Below, piece by piece: positions 8,490 through 17,387 of a stretch of 64,000 nt of DNA; position 1 is the first letter of the stretch, and each line of letters begins with the position of its first letter. The notes below the pieces were generated by a model. That model did no database searches. It saw nothing but the letters and a program-made list of their open reading frames with translations, and was not told the origin of the DNA. A program made the translations under genes and the position numbers. Location: the NCBI GenBank assembly GCA_017483465.1, contig JAFUWN010000012.1, positions 22,747-86,746 on the forward strand, in the 5' to 3' direction. Source of the DNA: Oscillospiraceae bacterium. GTDB taxonomy: Bacteria; Bacillota; Clostridia; Oscillospirales; Ruminococcaceae.

Positions 8490-9851
8490 ATGCGGACGCA
8501 TATCTATGAATGTGCCAAACTGACTCTTGATTTTATCACAATGATGATGCTTTCCCGTTATATTTTCCTGATTCGGCCGCTGAAGAAAAAATCAGAAAAA
8601 CAAATTGCCAGTCCGCAGTTTCTTTTTATTGCCCTGGCATATGTCCTGATTCTGGCATTTTGTATTTTATCCGGAACGATTGCAGGTTCGATTGTGATCG
8701 GCATTGCAATGGCGGTTTACTGCTTCCTGACAAGTACCGGAACAAAAAAGAAACGCTTTCTGAGTACACTGCAGTTTATTCCGATTGCAGGTATCTGTTA
8801 CGGATTGTTAATGCCTCTGGAAACGCTGCCGGTGACGATTCTGCACCTGAACCAGCAGGCCGAAGAAATTTATGCAATGGGGCTATATTTAGTACTGGGA
8901 ATTATTTTAATTTCCTTTCTGTTCTCCGGCCGGGAGTGGCGAAAGAATTTCCGGCAGGAACTGCATTACAGAAAACTGGAAATCTGGGAACGGATTTTGT
9001 TATATGTCATCGGCATTCTGATGTATGGCTTTGTCGCCGCAGTGTATTCTTATTATAATATTAATCCTGATAATTTTGAACAGATTGCTATGCTGGAAAG
9101 TATCATGATCAGTATGATCGGCTTTGCCGTGACGATGACTGTGATGATTCTGATTCTGGTCGGCAATAAAAACGCCCATATGCATCAGGAGCTTCTGGAA
9201 ATGCAGCATAATATTATTATCACTATGGCCGATATTGTGGAAAACCGTGACGAAAGCACCGGCGGTCATATCCGGCGGACAGCAAAATATGTACAGATCA
9301 TCGCAGAAGAACTCCTCGAAGAAGGCTGGTATCAGAGCGTATTGAACAGACAGTATATCAAAGATATGGTCATTGCCGCACCTCTGCATGATATCGGAAA
9401 AATTCATGTTCCGGATTCCATTCTGAAAAAACAGGGGAAACTGACTGACGAAGAATATGCTGTCATGAAAAGCCATACCACAGAGGGCAGAAAATTATTA
9501 TTACATGCCGAAAAATCACTCGGACATTTCAGTTATCTGGATATTGCCGTAGAAATGGCCTATGGTCATCATGAATGGTGGAACGGCAACGGCTATCCGC
9601 AGGGAGTCGCAGAACATAATATTCCGCTGAGTGCCAGAATCATGGCCGTGGCTGATGTTTTTGATGCGATCGTTTCACAGAGATGTTATAAAGGCTCTAT
9701 GAGTATCGAAGAAGCTTATGCAATTATTCAGAAAGAAAGCGGAACGCATTTTGATCCGATTGTTGTTTCTGCTTTTCTGAAATCCCGTGATAAGATCTCC
9801 GAAGCTCTGAAAGAATTTGAATCGCCTGAACTTCATAAAGAATCTGCATAA
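8490..9851 (+). CDS. Membrane-anchored HD-GYP domain protein
   Basis: The N-terminal half has about seven hydrophobic helices (roughly residues 15-235). The C-terminal half is an HD-GYP phosphodiesterase domain of the type that degrades cyclic di-GMP. Motifs are HIRRTAKY, the HD pair in LHDIGK (His300-Asp301) and HHEWWNGNGYP (from His360), all intact, so activity is expected. The frame also offers GTG at 8481; ATG 8490 is preferred because GGA at 8477-8479 is then well spaced. The gene has its own promoter and terminator. The membrane half resembles no sensor domain I can name. Confidence 0.88.
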   Translation: MRTHIYECAKLTLDFITMMMLSRYIFLIRPLKKKSEKQIASPQFLFIALAYVLILAFCILSGTIAGSIVIGIAMAVYCFLTSTGTKKKRFLSTLQFIPIAGICYGLLMPLETLPVTILHLNQQAEEIYAMGLYLVLGIILISFLFSGREWRKNFRQELHYRKLEIWERILLYVIGILMYGFVAAVYSYYNINPDNFEQIAMLESIMISMIGFAVTMTVMILILVGNKNAHMHQELLEMQHNIIITMADIVENRDESTGGHIRRTAKYVQIIAEELLEEGWYQSVLNRQYIKDMVIAAPLHDIGKIHVPDSILKKQGKLTDEEYAVMKSHTTEGRKLLLHAEKSLGHFSYLDIAVEMAYGHHEWWNGNGYPQGVAEHNIPLSARIMAVADVFDAIVSQRCYKGSMSIEEAYAIIQKESGTHFDPIVVSAFLKSRDKISEALKEFESPELHKESA

Positions 9852-9860
9852 AACAAAAAC

Positions 9861-9881
9861 GACTGAGCATTCCGCTCAGTC
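9861..9881. terminator. Bidirectional terminator
   Basis: GACTGAGC/GCTCAGTC stem with a 5-base loop and ATTTTTAT tail, between the convergent HD-GYP and nitroreductase genes. Confidence 0.75.
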
Positions 9882-9895
9882 ATTTTTATGATAAA

Positions 9896-10417
9896 TTACT
9901 TAATATAAATATAATTTTCTTTTCTCGGAGCAGGAGGATTCGCTTCAGAAGCCGCATATCCAATCGCACAATGTCCGATACCCTCATAATCGCCTTCGAT
10001 TCCCAGTTCTTTCAGGATGGCCTTGCCCTGATCGGAATCGAATTCTTCTTTTGCTCTGTGAATCCAGATACTGCCGATATTCAGACTCTGTGCGGCAAGC
10101 ATGAGATTCTGCATTACCAGAGAACCGTCATAGACATGTGTCGGGATATTCTTGTCAGCTAAGACGATCAGAATCACAGGAGCATGATAAAACGGGTCAA
10201 AATTTTCTTTCCCCATAATGTTTGCATTCATTGCAGAAATCTGATCTCTCAGAGCCTGATCTTTGACGGCGATAATAATCGGCGACTGTCTGTTCATACC
10301 TGTGGGAGCATAAGAACCGGCCTCACAGATCTGCCGGATGACTTCATCCGGAAGCATATCAGATTTAAAATTCCGACAGCTTCTTCTTTCTTTGATTGTT
10401 TTCATAACTTCGTTCAT
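9896..10417 (-). CDS. Nitroreductase-family flavoprotein
   Basis: A 173-residue FMN-dependent oxidoreductase of the nitroreductase fold. The N-terminal TIKERRSCRNFK and SYAPTGMNRQ blocks are the family's FMN phosphate and isoalloxazine contacts, and GIGHCAIGYA near the C-terminus is the usual second FMN-binding strand. The natural substrate cannot be inferred. It begins only 36 bases after the stop of the amidase gene, with no terminator in between, so it may be transcribed with it. Confidence 0.85.
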   Translation of the reverse strand: MNEVMKTIKERRSCRNFKSDMLPDEVIRQICEAGSYAPTGMNRQSPIIIAVKDQALRDQISAMNANIMGKENFDPFYHAPVILIVLADKNIPTHVYDGSLVMQNLMLAAQSLNIGSIWIHRAKEEFDSDQGKAILKELGIEGDYEGIGHCAIGYAASEANPPAPRKENYIYIK

Positions 10418-10453
10418 AGATCATTCAAATCCTTTCTTGTATAAAATATATTC

Positions 10454-12091
10454 TCAGAAGCCGAAATAATCAGAAATTACTTTTGCTTCTGCCTGTGCCA
10501 TACGTTCAAGATTTTCATCCACCATGAGCCATTTTGTCGCCCGATAGTTGGAATGAAAACTATGTTCGAGTAAAATACCGGGAGTTCCGACCTCTGCTGC
10601 TCCATAAAGAACAGAATACCAGTCATTTCCGGGTTCGTTGGTACTTTCCCGTTTCCAGATTCTTCCGGACTGATTTGTCCCCATCACTTCATGAATTTTA
10701 TTTGCAAGCTGTAAGCCGAGTTCATCCGTCACACCGCTGACCTGACAGCAGGCAAGCGGAAAATCCAGTGAATAATTATTATCATAATTTGAGTGTACAC
10801 TCAGGAATAAATCACAGCCCTCTGACATATGTCCTCGTTCCCGAAGTCCGAGGTCTTCTTCTTTCTTTTCTCTGGTAGTGATGACTTCAAAGCCATAGCT
10901 TTCAAGAGCCGGAATCAAATGCAAGTGCATATCCCATGTAAAATTGGATTCATAATAAGAATTGACTACCGGACTGTGATTATATCTTGAGCCGTAATGT
11001 CCGGCATCGAGACAAATTTTTCTCGGATGATAGATACCGTCTGTCTGGAAGCGATAAGTTTTATCTTCGATAGTGACAAGGCCTGTCTGCATGATACCAT
11101 TTGTATCAAAATAGTAAGTATGCTCATCAATATCCTGCCAGCCGGTCTGCTGAACTCCGTCAGTATTGAAATAATAAATCTGATTATCAAGAGTCTGCCA
11201 GCCTGTCAGCATGATACCGGAGTTATTATCAAAATAATAATTTTTATCGCCGATATTCTGAAAGCCTTTCTGTAAGATACCGTCAGGATTAAAATAATAG
11301 ATATTATCATCAATATTCTGGAAGCCTGTCTGCTGAACTCCGTCAGGATTGAAATAATAAATCTGATTCTCAAGAGTCTGCCAGCCTGTCAGCATGATAC
11401 CGGAATCAGAATCAAAATAATAATTCCTGTCATAGATTTCAGTAAATCCGGTCTGCATTTCACCGTATTCAGAAAAATAATATTTCTGATTTTCGATCTC
11501 TGCCCATCCGGTATGTAATTTATAATCTTCATCCGCATAGTGCCGGTCATCAAGCCAGCCTTTTTGCAGATTGCCGTTTTCATCGGCCTGATAGCAGGCG
11601 AAGCCGAGGGGTTCGGAGAGCTTGCCTGCACCCTGTTCGGAAGCGTATATCAGGATTCCGGCAGCATCGGCGGCATCAATCATCTGATCGCCGTTAATAT
11701 CCGTAATTTGTAAGGTCTGATAGGTACTTGTAAGAGTTTCATGCTGAGAGAGTAAAATTTCTTCCGGACTTTGATTTTCTGTTCCGGCGGCAGCAGCAGC
11801 ATATAAAATATAGGCGGCATCCAGAGAATCCGTCATATTGCTTCCGTCGATATCGCCTTTATGGTATTCCGGTGTGATACTGAAACGTCCTGTCTGCATT
11901 TGATTCTGAATCATAAAATGAGCATTTCCGTTTTCGTCATAGATAAGACCGTCTGTAGTTTCGTTTTCTTCTGCGAGCGGCAGAGCGATATTTCTGATCT
12001 CCGGATGTGAAGCCGAGGCAGAAATGGCCTGCATTCCGGAAAGCAGCAGAATGCAGCCTGTAATGCCGCATAAGATCTGATAAGATTTCAT
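10454..12091 (-). CDS. Secreted N-acetylmuramoyl-L-alanine amidase with wall-binding repeats and a dockerin-like segment
   Basis: A 545-residue secreted protein. In order: a signal peptide (about 1-28), a dockerin-like segment (about 78-155) with loops GDIDGSNMTDSLDA and DINGDQMIDAADA, about nine 19-21-residue cell-wall/choline-binding-type repeats (about 175-350, pattern GWQTLENQIYYFNPDG), and an Amidase_3 domain (about 354-545). Zinc ligands fit LDAGHYG, the Glu of YESNF and the His of LSVHSNYD; the catalytic Glu fits GILLEHSFHS. It probably cuts peptidoglycan for remodelling or lysis. The dockerin-like part is more degenerate than those elsewhere in the window, so cellulosome attachment is uncertain. 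It is divergent from the topoisomerase gene, with its own promoter. Confidence 0.85.
   Translation of the reverse strand: MKSYQILCGITGCILLLSGMQAISASASHPEIRNIALPLAEENETTDGLIYDENGNAHFMIQNQMQTGRFSITPEYHKGDIDGSNMTDSLDAAYILYAAAAAGTENQSPEEILLSQHETLTSTYQTLQITDINGDQMIDAADAAGILIYASEQGAGKLSEPLGFACYQADENGNLQKGWLDDRHYADEDYKLHTGWAEIENQKYYFSEYGEMQTGFTEIYDRNYYFDSDSGIMLTGWQTLENQIYYFNPDGVQQTGFQNIDDNIYYFNPDGILQKGFQNIGDKNYYFDNNSGIMLTGWQTLDNQIYYFNTDGVQQTGWQDIDEHTYYFDTNGIMQTGLVTIEDKTYRFQTDGIYHPRKICLDAGHYGSRYNHSPVVNSYYESNFTWDMHLHLIPALESYGFEVITTREKKEEDLGLRERGHMSEGCDLFLSVHSNYDNNYSLDFPLACCQVSGVTDELGLQLANKIHEVMGTNQSGRIWKRESTNEPGNDWYSVLYGAAEVGTPGILLEHSFHSNYRATKWLMVDENLERMAQAEAKVISDYFGF
11146..11404 (-). repeat. Near-identical internal repeats in the amidase gene
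   Basis: About 76 bases at 11146-11221 recur at 11329-11404 with only a few differences (for example CAGTATTG against CAGGATTG), 183 bases or 61 codons apart. This spans about three repeat units, consistent with recent duplication of a block of wall-binding repeats. Confidence 0.85.
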
Positions 12092-12132
12092 AATTGACTC
12101 CTTTGTGAATTTTAAATAAAATTATATATAAT

Positions 12133-12162
12133 ATTATACATCAAATATCTGAATTTGTCAAT
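12133..12162 (-). promoter_or_regulatory. Promoter of the amidase gene
   Basis: Minus-strand TTGACA (12157-12162) and TATAAT (12133-12138), 18-base spacer. Confidence 0.6.
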
Positions 12163-12172
12163 TATTTTTTTA

Positions 12173-12201
12173 TTGACAATCTTTCAAAATTGTGTTAGAA
12201 T
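12173..12201 (+). promoter_or_regulatory. Promoter of the topoisomerase B-subunit gene
   Basis: TTGACA (12173-12178), 17 bases, TAGAAT (12196-12201); about 10 bases from the divergent amidase promoter, so the two probably interfere or share control. Confidence 0.6.
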
Positions 12202-12240
12202 AAATATTAGCTTTATAAAAAAAGGAGTATGATATGATAT

Positions 12241-14220
12241 ATGGCTAAAAAACAGGATTACGGAAACGAAAGCATTACTATGCTGAAAGGTGCGGAGAAA
12301 GTCCGCAAACGTCCGGGGGTGATTTTCGGTTCGGATGGACTTGACGGCTGTGCTCATTCGATTTTTGAAATTATCTCGAATTCGATTGACGAAGCAAGAG
12401 CCGGTTTCGGCGATAAGATTATTATCACCCGCTGGAATAACGGTGAAATCGAAGTCGAGGACTTCGGCAGAGGCTGTCCGGTGGATTATAACAATTCTGA
12501 AAAAAGATATAACTGGGAACTTGTCTATTGTGAATTATATGCAGGCGGCAAATATGACAATGCAGAAGATTCCTATGATTATTCTTTAGGACTGAACGGC
12601 CTCGGACTCTGTGCGACACAGTATGCTTCTGAATTCATGGATGTAACTGTACACAGAGATCAGACAGAATATACCCTGCATTTCGAGAAAGGCGAGAATA
12701 TCGGCGGATTAAAAAAATCTCCCTGGAATCAGAAACAGACCGGAACCAAAACCAGATGGAAACCGGATCTGGAAGTCTTCACAGAAATTCATGTGCCGGA
12801 TGAATTTTTTCATGATACGCTCCGCAGACAGGCGGTTGTGAATCCGAATTTATTGTTTGTCTATCGTTCCCAGCAGGAAGACGGCAGTTTTCTGGAAAAA
12901 GAATATTTCTACGAAAACGGTATTTCTGACTATGTACAGGAAATCACAGGCGAGAAAGCCATGACTTCTGTCCAGTACTGGACAGCTGAACGCATGGGAC
13001 GTGACAGAGCCGATAAACCAGATTATAAAGTCAAATTATCCGTAGCAATGACAATCTCTAATCAGGTGAATCTGCTGGAATATTATCATAATTCAAGTTT
13101 TCTGGAGCATGGCGGTTCTCCAGATAAAGCCGTGCGGAGTGCGTTTCTGTCGCAGATCAACAGTTATCTGAAAAATAACAATAAGCTTCAGAAAAACGAA
13201 TCTTCGGCTTCTTTTGATGATATTAAAGACTGTCTGGTGCTGGTATCTTCCTCGTTCTCGACACAGACTTCTTATGAGAATCAGACGAAAAAAGCAATTA
13301 CCAACAAATTCATTCAGGAAACTATGACGGAATTCCTGAAACATCAGCTGGAAGTCTATTTTATTGAAAATCCGGAAGAAGCGAATAAAATTGCAGAACA
13401 AGTCCTGATTAACAAGAGAAGCCGTGAAAATGCCGAAAAAACCAGATTAAACATCAAGAAAAAATTAGCAGGCAATATTGATCTTGCCAATATGGTGGAA
13501 AAATTTGTTGACTGCCGTACCAAAGACATTACCCGAAGAGAATTATATATCGTAGAAGGTGATTCCGCCCTCGGAGCGGTCAAGCTCGCAAGAGATGCCG
13601 AATTTCAGGCCGTCATCCCCGTCAGAGGCAAAATTCTGAACTGTCTGAAAGCCGATTATCCTAAGATTTTCAAAAGCGATATTATCACGGATTTATTGAA
13701 AGTCCTCGGGTGCGGTGTGGAAGTCAAGCTGAAAAATACCGGCAATATTGCACAGTTCAGCATGAACAATCTGAGATGGAGCAAAATTATCATCTGTACC
13801 GATGCGGATGTTGACGGCTTCCAGATTCGTACTCTGATTCTGACCATGCTTTACAGATTAACACCGACTTTGATTCAGAAAGGCTATGTCTATATTGCAG
13901 AATCGCCTTTATATGAAATCAATACAAAAGTCAAGACCTATTTTGCCTATACAGAAAAAGAACGTCAGGACATTCAGAAAAAAATCGGCAGTGCGAAATA
14001 TACAATTCAGAGATCAAAAGGACTCGGCGAGAACGAACCCGAAATGATGAGCCTGACGACTATGAATCCGGAAACCAGAAGATTAATCAAAGTCATGCCT
14101 TCTGAGGCCGAACAAATGCGTGATACATTTGATTTACTGCTCGGCGATAATCTCTCCGGCAGAAAAGAGCATATCGCTCTGCATGGTGCGGACTATATCG
14201 AATTGGTAGATGTATCTTAA
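12241..14220 (+). CDS. GyrB/ParE-like type IIA topoisomerase B subunit, stand-alone
   Basis: A 659-residue ATPase subunit of a type IIA topoisomerase. The GHKL ATPase motifs are EIISNSIDEA, VEDFGRGCPVD and GLNGLGLC; the TOPRIM motifs are EGDSA (Glu439) and DADVDG (from Asp521); a GyrB C-terminal block with RSKGLGENEPEMM follows. All catalytic residues seem present, but the sequence is clearly divergent: ISN replaces VDN, and EGDSALGA replaces EGDSAGG. No gyrA/parC-like partner is adjacent; the next gene is an unrelated HAD phosphatase, in the opposite direction. It is likely the atypical second B subunit known in some Clostridia, with its partner elsewhere in the genome. The ribosome site AAAGGAG (12221-12227) is rather far from the ATG. 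Confidence 0.88.
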   Translation: MAKKQDYGNESITMLKGAEKVRKRPGVIFGSDGLDGCAHSIFEIISNSIDEARAGFGDKIIITRWNNGEIEVEDFGRGCPVDYNNSEKRYNWELVYCELYAGGKYDNAEDSYDYSLGLNGLGLCATQYASEFMDVTVHRDQTEYTLHFEKGENIGGLKKSPWNQKQTGTKTRWKPDLEVFTEIHVPDEFFHDTLRRQAVVNPNLLFVYRSQQEDGSFLEKEYFYENGISDYVQEITGEKAMTSVQYWTAERMGRDRADKPDYKVKLSVAMTISNQVNLLEYYHNSSFLEHGGSPDKAVRSAFLSQINSYLKNNNKLQKNESSASFDDIKDCLVLVSSSFSTQTSYENQTKKAITNKFIQETMTEFLKHQLEVYFIENPEEANKIAEQVLINKRSRENAEKTRLNIKKKLAGNIDLANMVEKFVDCRTKDITRRELYIVEGDSALGAVKLARDAEFQAVIPVRGKILNCLKADYPKIFKSDIITDLLKVLGCGVEVKLKNTGNIAQFSMNNLRWSKIIICTDADVDGFQIRTLILTMLYRLTPTLIQKGYVYIAESPLYEINTKVKTYFAYTEKERQDIQKKIGSAKYTIQRSKGLGENEPEMMSLTTMNPETRRLIKVMPSEAEQMRDTFDLLLGDNLSGRKEHIALHGADYIELVDVS

Positions 14221-14230
14221 TATGATAAAA

Positions 14231-14270
14231 AATAACCCCCTTTGCCGTCTGACAAAAGGGGATTATTTTT
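14231..14270. terminator. Bidirectional terminator
   Basis: AATAACCCCCTTT pairs with AAAGGGGATTATT across a short loop, with TTTTTATTTTT following on the plus strand. It lies between the topoisomerase and HAD genes. Confidence 0.75.
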
Positions 14271-15063
14271 ATTTTTCAAAAAAGCCGAAATGCTCCATAG
14301 CCTGATAAATACCGTCATGCCACAGATCAGCAGTCACATAATCCGCATAGGGGATTAATTTTTCACCGTTGCCCATTGCGACAGAAGTGCCGACACCCTC
14401 GAACATAGGCAGATCATTGAGACTGTCGCCGACAGCATAGGCATCGGATTTTGACAGTCCATAATAATCTAAAACAAATTCGATTCCGGTTTTCTTGCTG
14501 AAATTTTTCTGAGCCATTTCTCCGAAACCTTTTCCACGGTCGATATAAACAAAATTTTCTGCAATACCGTCTTTGAAGCGTTCCAGATCTGTTTTGTCAT
14601 CATAAGCGATGACGAATTTATCAAAACTGAAATCAGAATCATTCACGCTTCTCCAGACATTTTTTTCCTGCATTCGGAATGTATCTCTGATCAGCTTGAC
14701 AAATTCCAGTTCTCTGCATTCCGGGTCGAAATAGAATGCGTCTCTTCTCTCATAGAGAGGGGAAGCGTCACAGTCACGGACGAGCCGAGCCGTTTCCTGA
14801 CAGATCTGTTTCGAATTGGTATGATAAAATAATTCCTGCTGATTGCATTCGATATAAGACCCGCAGCCGCAGATATAGCCGTCAAAGCCTAAGACCCTGA
14901 CATCCCGATCGACATTGATGACAGGTCTGCCGGTATTGACATAGAGCAGATTTCCGGCTTCACGGGCGAGCTGTAAGGCCTTGACGGTACTTTCCGGCAC
15001 ATAATGAGAAGAAGAATCTTCCATCAGAGTGCCGTCAATATCGAAAAACATAATTTTCGGCAT
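14269..15063 (-). CDS. Cof-type HAD phosphatase at the end of the riboflavin operon
   Basis: A 264-residue HAD-IIB (Cof-type) phosphatase. Motifs: FFDIDGTL (nucleophile and acid Asp pair), NTGRP (motif II), a Lys in the NFSKKTGIEFVL block (motif III region) and VGDSLNDLPMF (metal-binding motif IV). Its ATG overlaps the ribH stop by one base (TAATG), so it is coupled to riboflavin synthesis. Known Cof-type HADs (B. subtilis YcsE, E. coli YigL/YbjI) dephosphorylate the pyrimidine intermediate 5-amino-6-ribitylamino-uracil 5'-phosphate, a step not covered by any other gene here. That assignment is inferred from position; the family alone is promiscuous. Confidence 0.88.
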   Translation of the reverse strand: MPKIMFFDIDGTLMEDSSSHYVPESTVKALQLAREAGNLLYVNTGRPVINVDRDVRVLGFDGYICGCGSYIECNQQELFYHTNSKQICQETARLVRDCDASPLYERRDAFYFDPECRELEFVKLIRDTFRMQEKNVWRSVNDSDFSFDKFVIAYDDKTDLERFKDGIAENFVYIDRGKGFGEMAQKNFSKKTGIEFVLDYYGLSKSDAYAVGDSLNDLPMFEGVGTSVAMGNGEKLIPYADYVTADLWHDGIYQAMEHFGFFEK

Positions 15064-15530
15064 TAGTCGCTGACCTTTCTGAGCATTTGTACAAGTTCCA
15101 GAGCGGACATTGCACAGTCATAGCCTTTGTTTCCGGCTTTGGTTCCGGCACGTTCAATGGCCTGTTCGATCGTATCTGTTGTCAGAACGCCGAATAATAC
15201 CGGAATTTCAGTTTCAAGAGAAACGCTTGCAATGCCTTTGGAGACTTCGGCACAAACATAATCATAATGAGAAGTTGCCCCTCTGATGACTGCACCGACA
15301 CAGATAATGGCATCATACTTTCCGGATTTGGCTAATTTCTTAGCTGCCAGCGGAATTTCAAACGCACCGGGCACCCATGCAAGAGTAATATCCTCTTCTT
15401 CGACATTGTGACGGCGGAGACAGTCTTCTGCACCGCCGACAAGCTTATTTGTGATAAACTCGTTGAATCGGGAAGCAACAATTGCGATTTTCAGGCCTTT
15501 GCCTTCGTAGAAACCTTCTAACACTTTCAT
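15063..15530 (-). CDS. ribH: 6,7-dimethyl-8-ribityllumazine synthase
   Basis: RibH condenses the ribitylamino-pyrimidine with dihydroxybutanone phosphate to lumazine, the penultimate riboflavin step. The 155-residue protein has the family blocks [36 protein letters not shown] (with the catalytic His) and [12 protein letters not shown]. Length is typical. It lies between ribBA and the HAD gene in the FMN-riboswitch operon. Confidence 0.97.
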   Translation of the reverse strand: MKVLEGFYEGKGLKIAIVASRFNEFITNKLVGGAEDCLRRHNVEEEDITLAWVPGAFEIPLAAKKLAKSGKYDAIICVGAVIRGATSHYDYVCAEVSKGIASVSLETEIPVLFGVLTTDTIEQAIERAGTKAGNKGYDCAMSALELVQMLRKVSD

Positions 15531-15551
15531 AATAAAAACTCCTTTTTATAA

Positions 15552-16748
15552 TTAATTAATATTATCCAAAAGATGACCCATTTTCACCTGCTTGGTTTTT
15601 AAATAAAACAAATTTTCTTTTTTCGGAGCGATTTCGATCGGCTCACGGCTGATGATCTCGATTCCGTATTCTGACAAGTCAGAAATCTTATCCGGATTAT
15701 TTGTCATAATCCGGAGCTTGACAGCTCCTAAATCTTTCAGAATCTGAGCACCCTCGCTGTAGTCTCTCAAATCCGGAGCAAAGCCTAATTCGACATTGGC
15801 TTCGACGGTATCACGGCCGTGTTCCTGCAAATCATAAGCTTTAATCTTATTCAGCAGGCCGATACCTCTGCCTTCCTGCCGGAGATATACCAGAACGCCT
15901 CTGTTTTCCTGAGCGATACGTTTCAGAGCTTCTTCCAGCTGCTGACCGCAGTCACAGCGGCTCGAACCGAACACATCCCCGGTCAGGCATTCTGAATGCA
16001 CACGGCACAGAACAGGATTTCCGTCAGAAACATCACCCATCACAAGAGCGACATGTTCACGGCCGGTAATTTCATTCTGATAGCCATAGATCATAAAATC
16101 GCCGTATTTTGTCGGCAGATGGGCACTTGTGACAGGATTCATGAATTTATCATGCATTCTTCTGTAGATCTGCAAATCCTTGATCGTAATAATGATTAAA
16201 TGATATTTTTCAGCAAATTTGATTAATTCCGTTGTTCTCATCATAGTACCGTCATCGGCCATGATTTCACAGCATAAGCCGACCTGTTCCAGTCCGGCGA
16301 GCCGCATGAGATCGACAGTCGCTTCGGTATGGCCGTTTCTTTCTAAGACACCGCCCTGTTTGGCTTCGAGCGGAAACATGTGGCCGGGTCTTCTGAAATC
16401 CGCCGGACGGGAATTCTCATCAATACACATACGAGCGGTCAGGCCTCTTTCTTCGGCGGAGATTCCTGTAGTTGTCTTCACATGATCAATTGATTCTGTA
16501 AAGGCGGTTTCATGATTATCTGTATTATTGGCGACCATCGGGTGCAGACCAAGTTTCTGAATATATGCTTTTGACATAGGCATACAGATCAGACCTTTGG
16601 CCTGACTTGCCATAAAATTGACATTCTCTGTAGTCGCAAACTGAGCGGCACAGATCAGATCGCCTTCGTTTTCACGATCAGGGTCATCAATCACTAAGAT
16701 TAATTTTCCCTGTCTGAGAGCTTCGAGGGCTTCGGGGATAGTATTCAT
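15552..16748 (-). CDS. ribBA: Bifunctional DHBP synthase / GTP cyclohydrolase II
   Basis: This 398-residue fusion supplies both riboflavin precursors. The N-terminal half (about 1-200) is 3,4-dihydroxy-2-butanone-4-phosphate synthase, shown by [12 protein letters not shown] and RRPGHMFPL. The C-terminal half (about 205-398) is GTP cyclohydrolase II, with the zinc site [15 protein letters not shown] and the RQEGRGIGL substrate loop. Both active sites appear complete. It is the fourth gene of the rib operon. Confidence 0.97.
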   Translation of the reverse strand: MNTIPEALEALRQGKLILVIDDPDRENEGDLICAAQFATTENVNFMASQAKGLICMPMSKAYIQKLGLHPMVANNTDNHETAFTESIDHVKTTTGISAEERGLTARMCIDENSRPADFRRPGHMFPLEAKQGGVLERNGHTEATVDLMRLAGLEQVGLCCEIMADDGTMMRTTELIKFAEKYHLIIITIKDLQIYRRMHDKFMNPVTSAHLPTKYGDFMIYGYQNEITGREHVALVMGDVSDGNPVLCRVHSECLTGDVFGSSRCDCGQQLEEALKRIAQENRGVLVYLRQEGRGIGLLNKIKAYDLQEHGRDTVEANVELGFAPDLRDYSEGAQILKDLGAVKLRIMTNNPDKISDLSEYGIEIISREPIEIAPKKENLFYLKTKQVKMGHLLDNIN

Positions 16749-16780
16749 AAAAATCAGCTTCTTTCTATTTTAATTAAATT

Positions 16781-17368
16781 TTATTTCAATACTCCGTCAA
16801 AATTATAATCGCTCTGCAATTTTCGTTCTTCATCAGTGTGATCAAGCAAACGGTAGGCAACATCCATAACATCCTGTTCCCACTGATCGAATCTGCCTTG
16901 TTCCTGCATGATACCGCCGAGCGGAGTCAGAACATATCCATCCTCATTATGAGGCATAACGGCCCGATCTTCCGGAGAGAGTTCCGAATCATCCGGAATT
17001 GTAAGAAACAACAGGGCGTCGAACATATCTGATAAAATATAAGAGTGGTTATATATCGGCATTTTTTTAAAAAATTTCCGTTTTGTTTTGTGAAAGGCTT
17101 CCTCGATACTGTTCACAGCATGAAGATAAGTATCAGAAGTTACAGCATAATCCGTATGATTAAAAACCGAATCGAGCAGACAGCCTGCTGTCCAGACTTC
17201 ATAGCATTTTTTCAGAGCGAGTTCATCAGAACAGACCATTTCATCATAATTATGAAGTGTCATCTGAATGATATAAGCCACTGTATCGGGGAACTGTTTT
17301 TCTTCTGTCATTTTGAGAATATCAGAAAGATAATTCTCCGCATATTGTGAATCAAACGGAGTCAGCAT
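16781..17368 (-). CDS. Uncharacterised 195-residue protein inside the riboflavin operon
   Basis: I do not recognise a family. The product is soluble, acidic and mostly helical, with no signal peptide or obvious catalytic motif. It lies between ribE and ribBA, with gaps of 19 and 32 bases on either side and no promoter or terminator, so it is transcribed under the FMN riboswitch. Its start is MLTPFDSQYAEN. It may have been inserted into the operon, or it may have a flavin-related role; the sequence does not decide. Confidence 0.7.
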   Translation of the reverse strand: MLTPFDSQYAENYLSDILKMTEEKQFPDTVAYIIQMTLHNYDEMVCSDELALKKCYEVWTAGCLLDSVFNHTDYAVTSDTYLHAVNSIEEAFHKTKRKFFKKMPIYNHSYILSDMFDALLFLTIPDDSELSPEDRAVMPHNEDGYVLTPLGGIMQEQGRFDQWEQDVMDVAYRLLDHTDEERKLQSDYNFDGVLK

Positions 17369-17387
17369 AGCATTTCACCTCATAATA

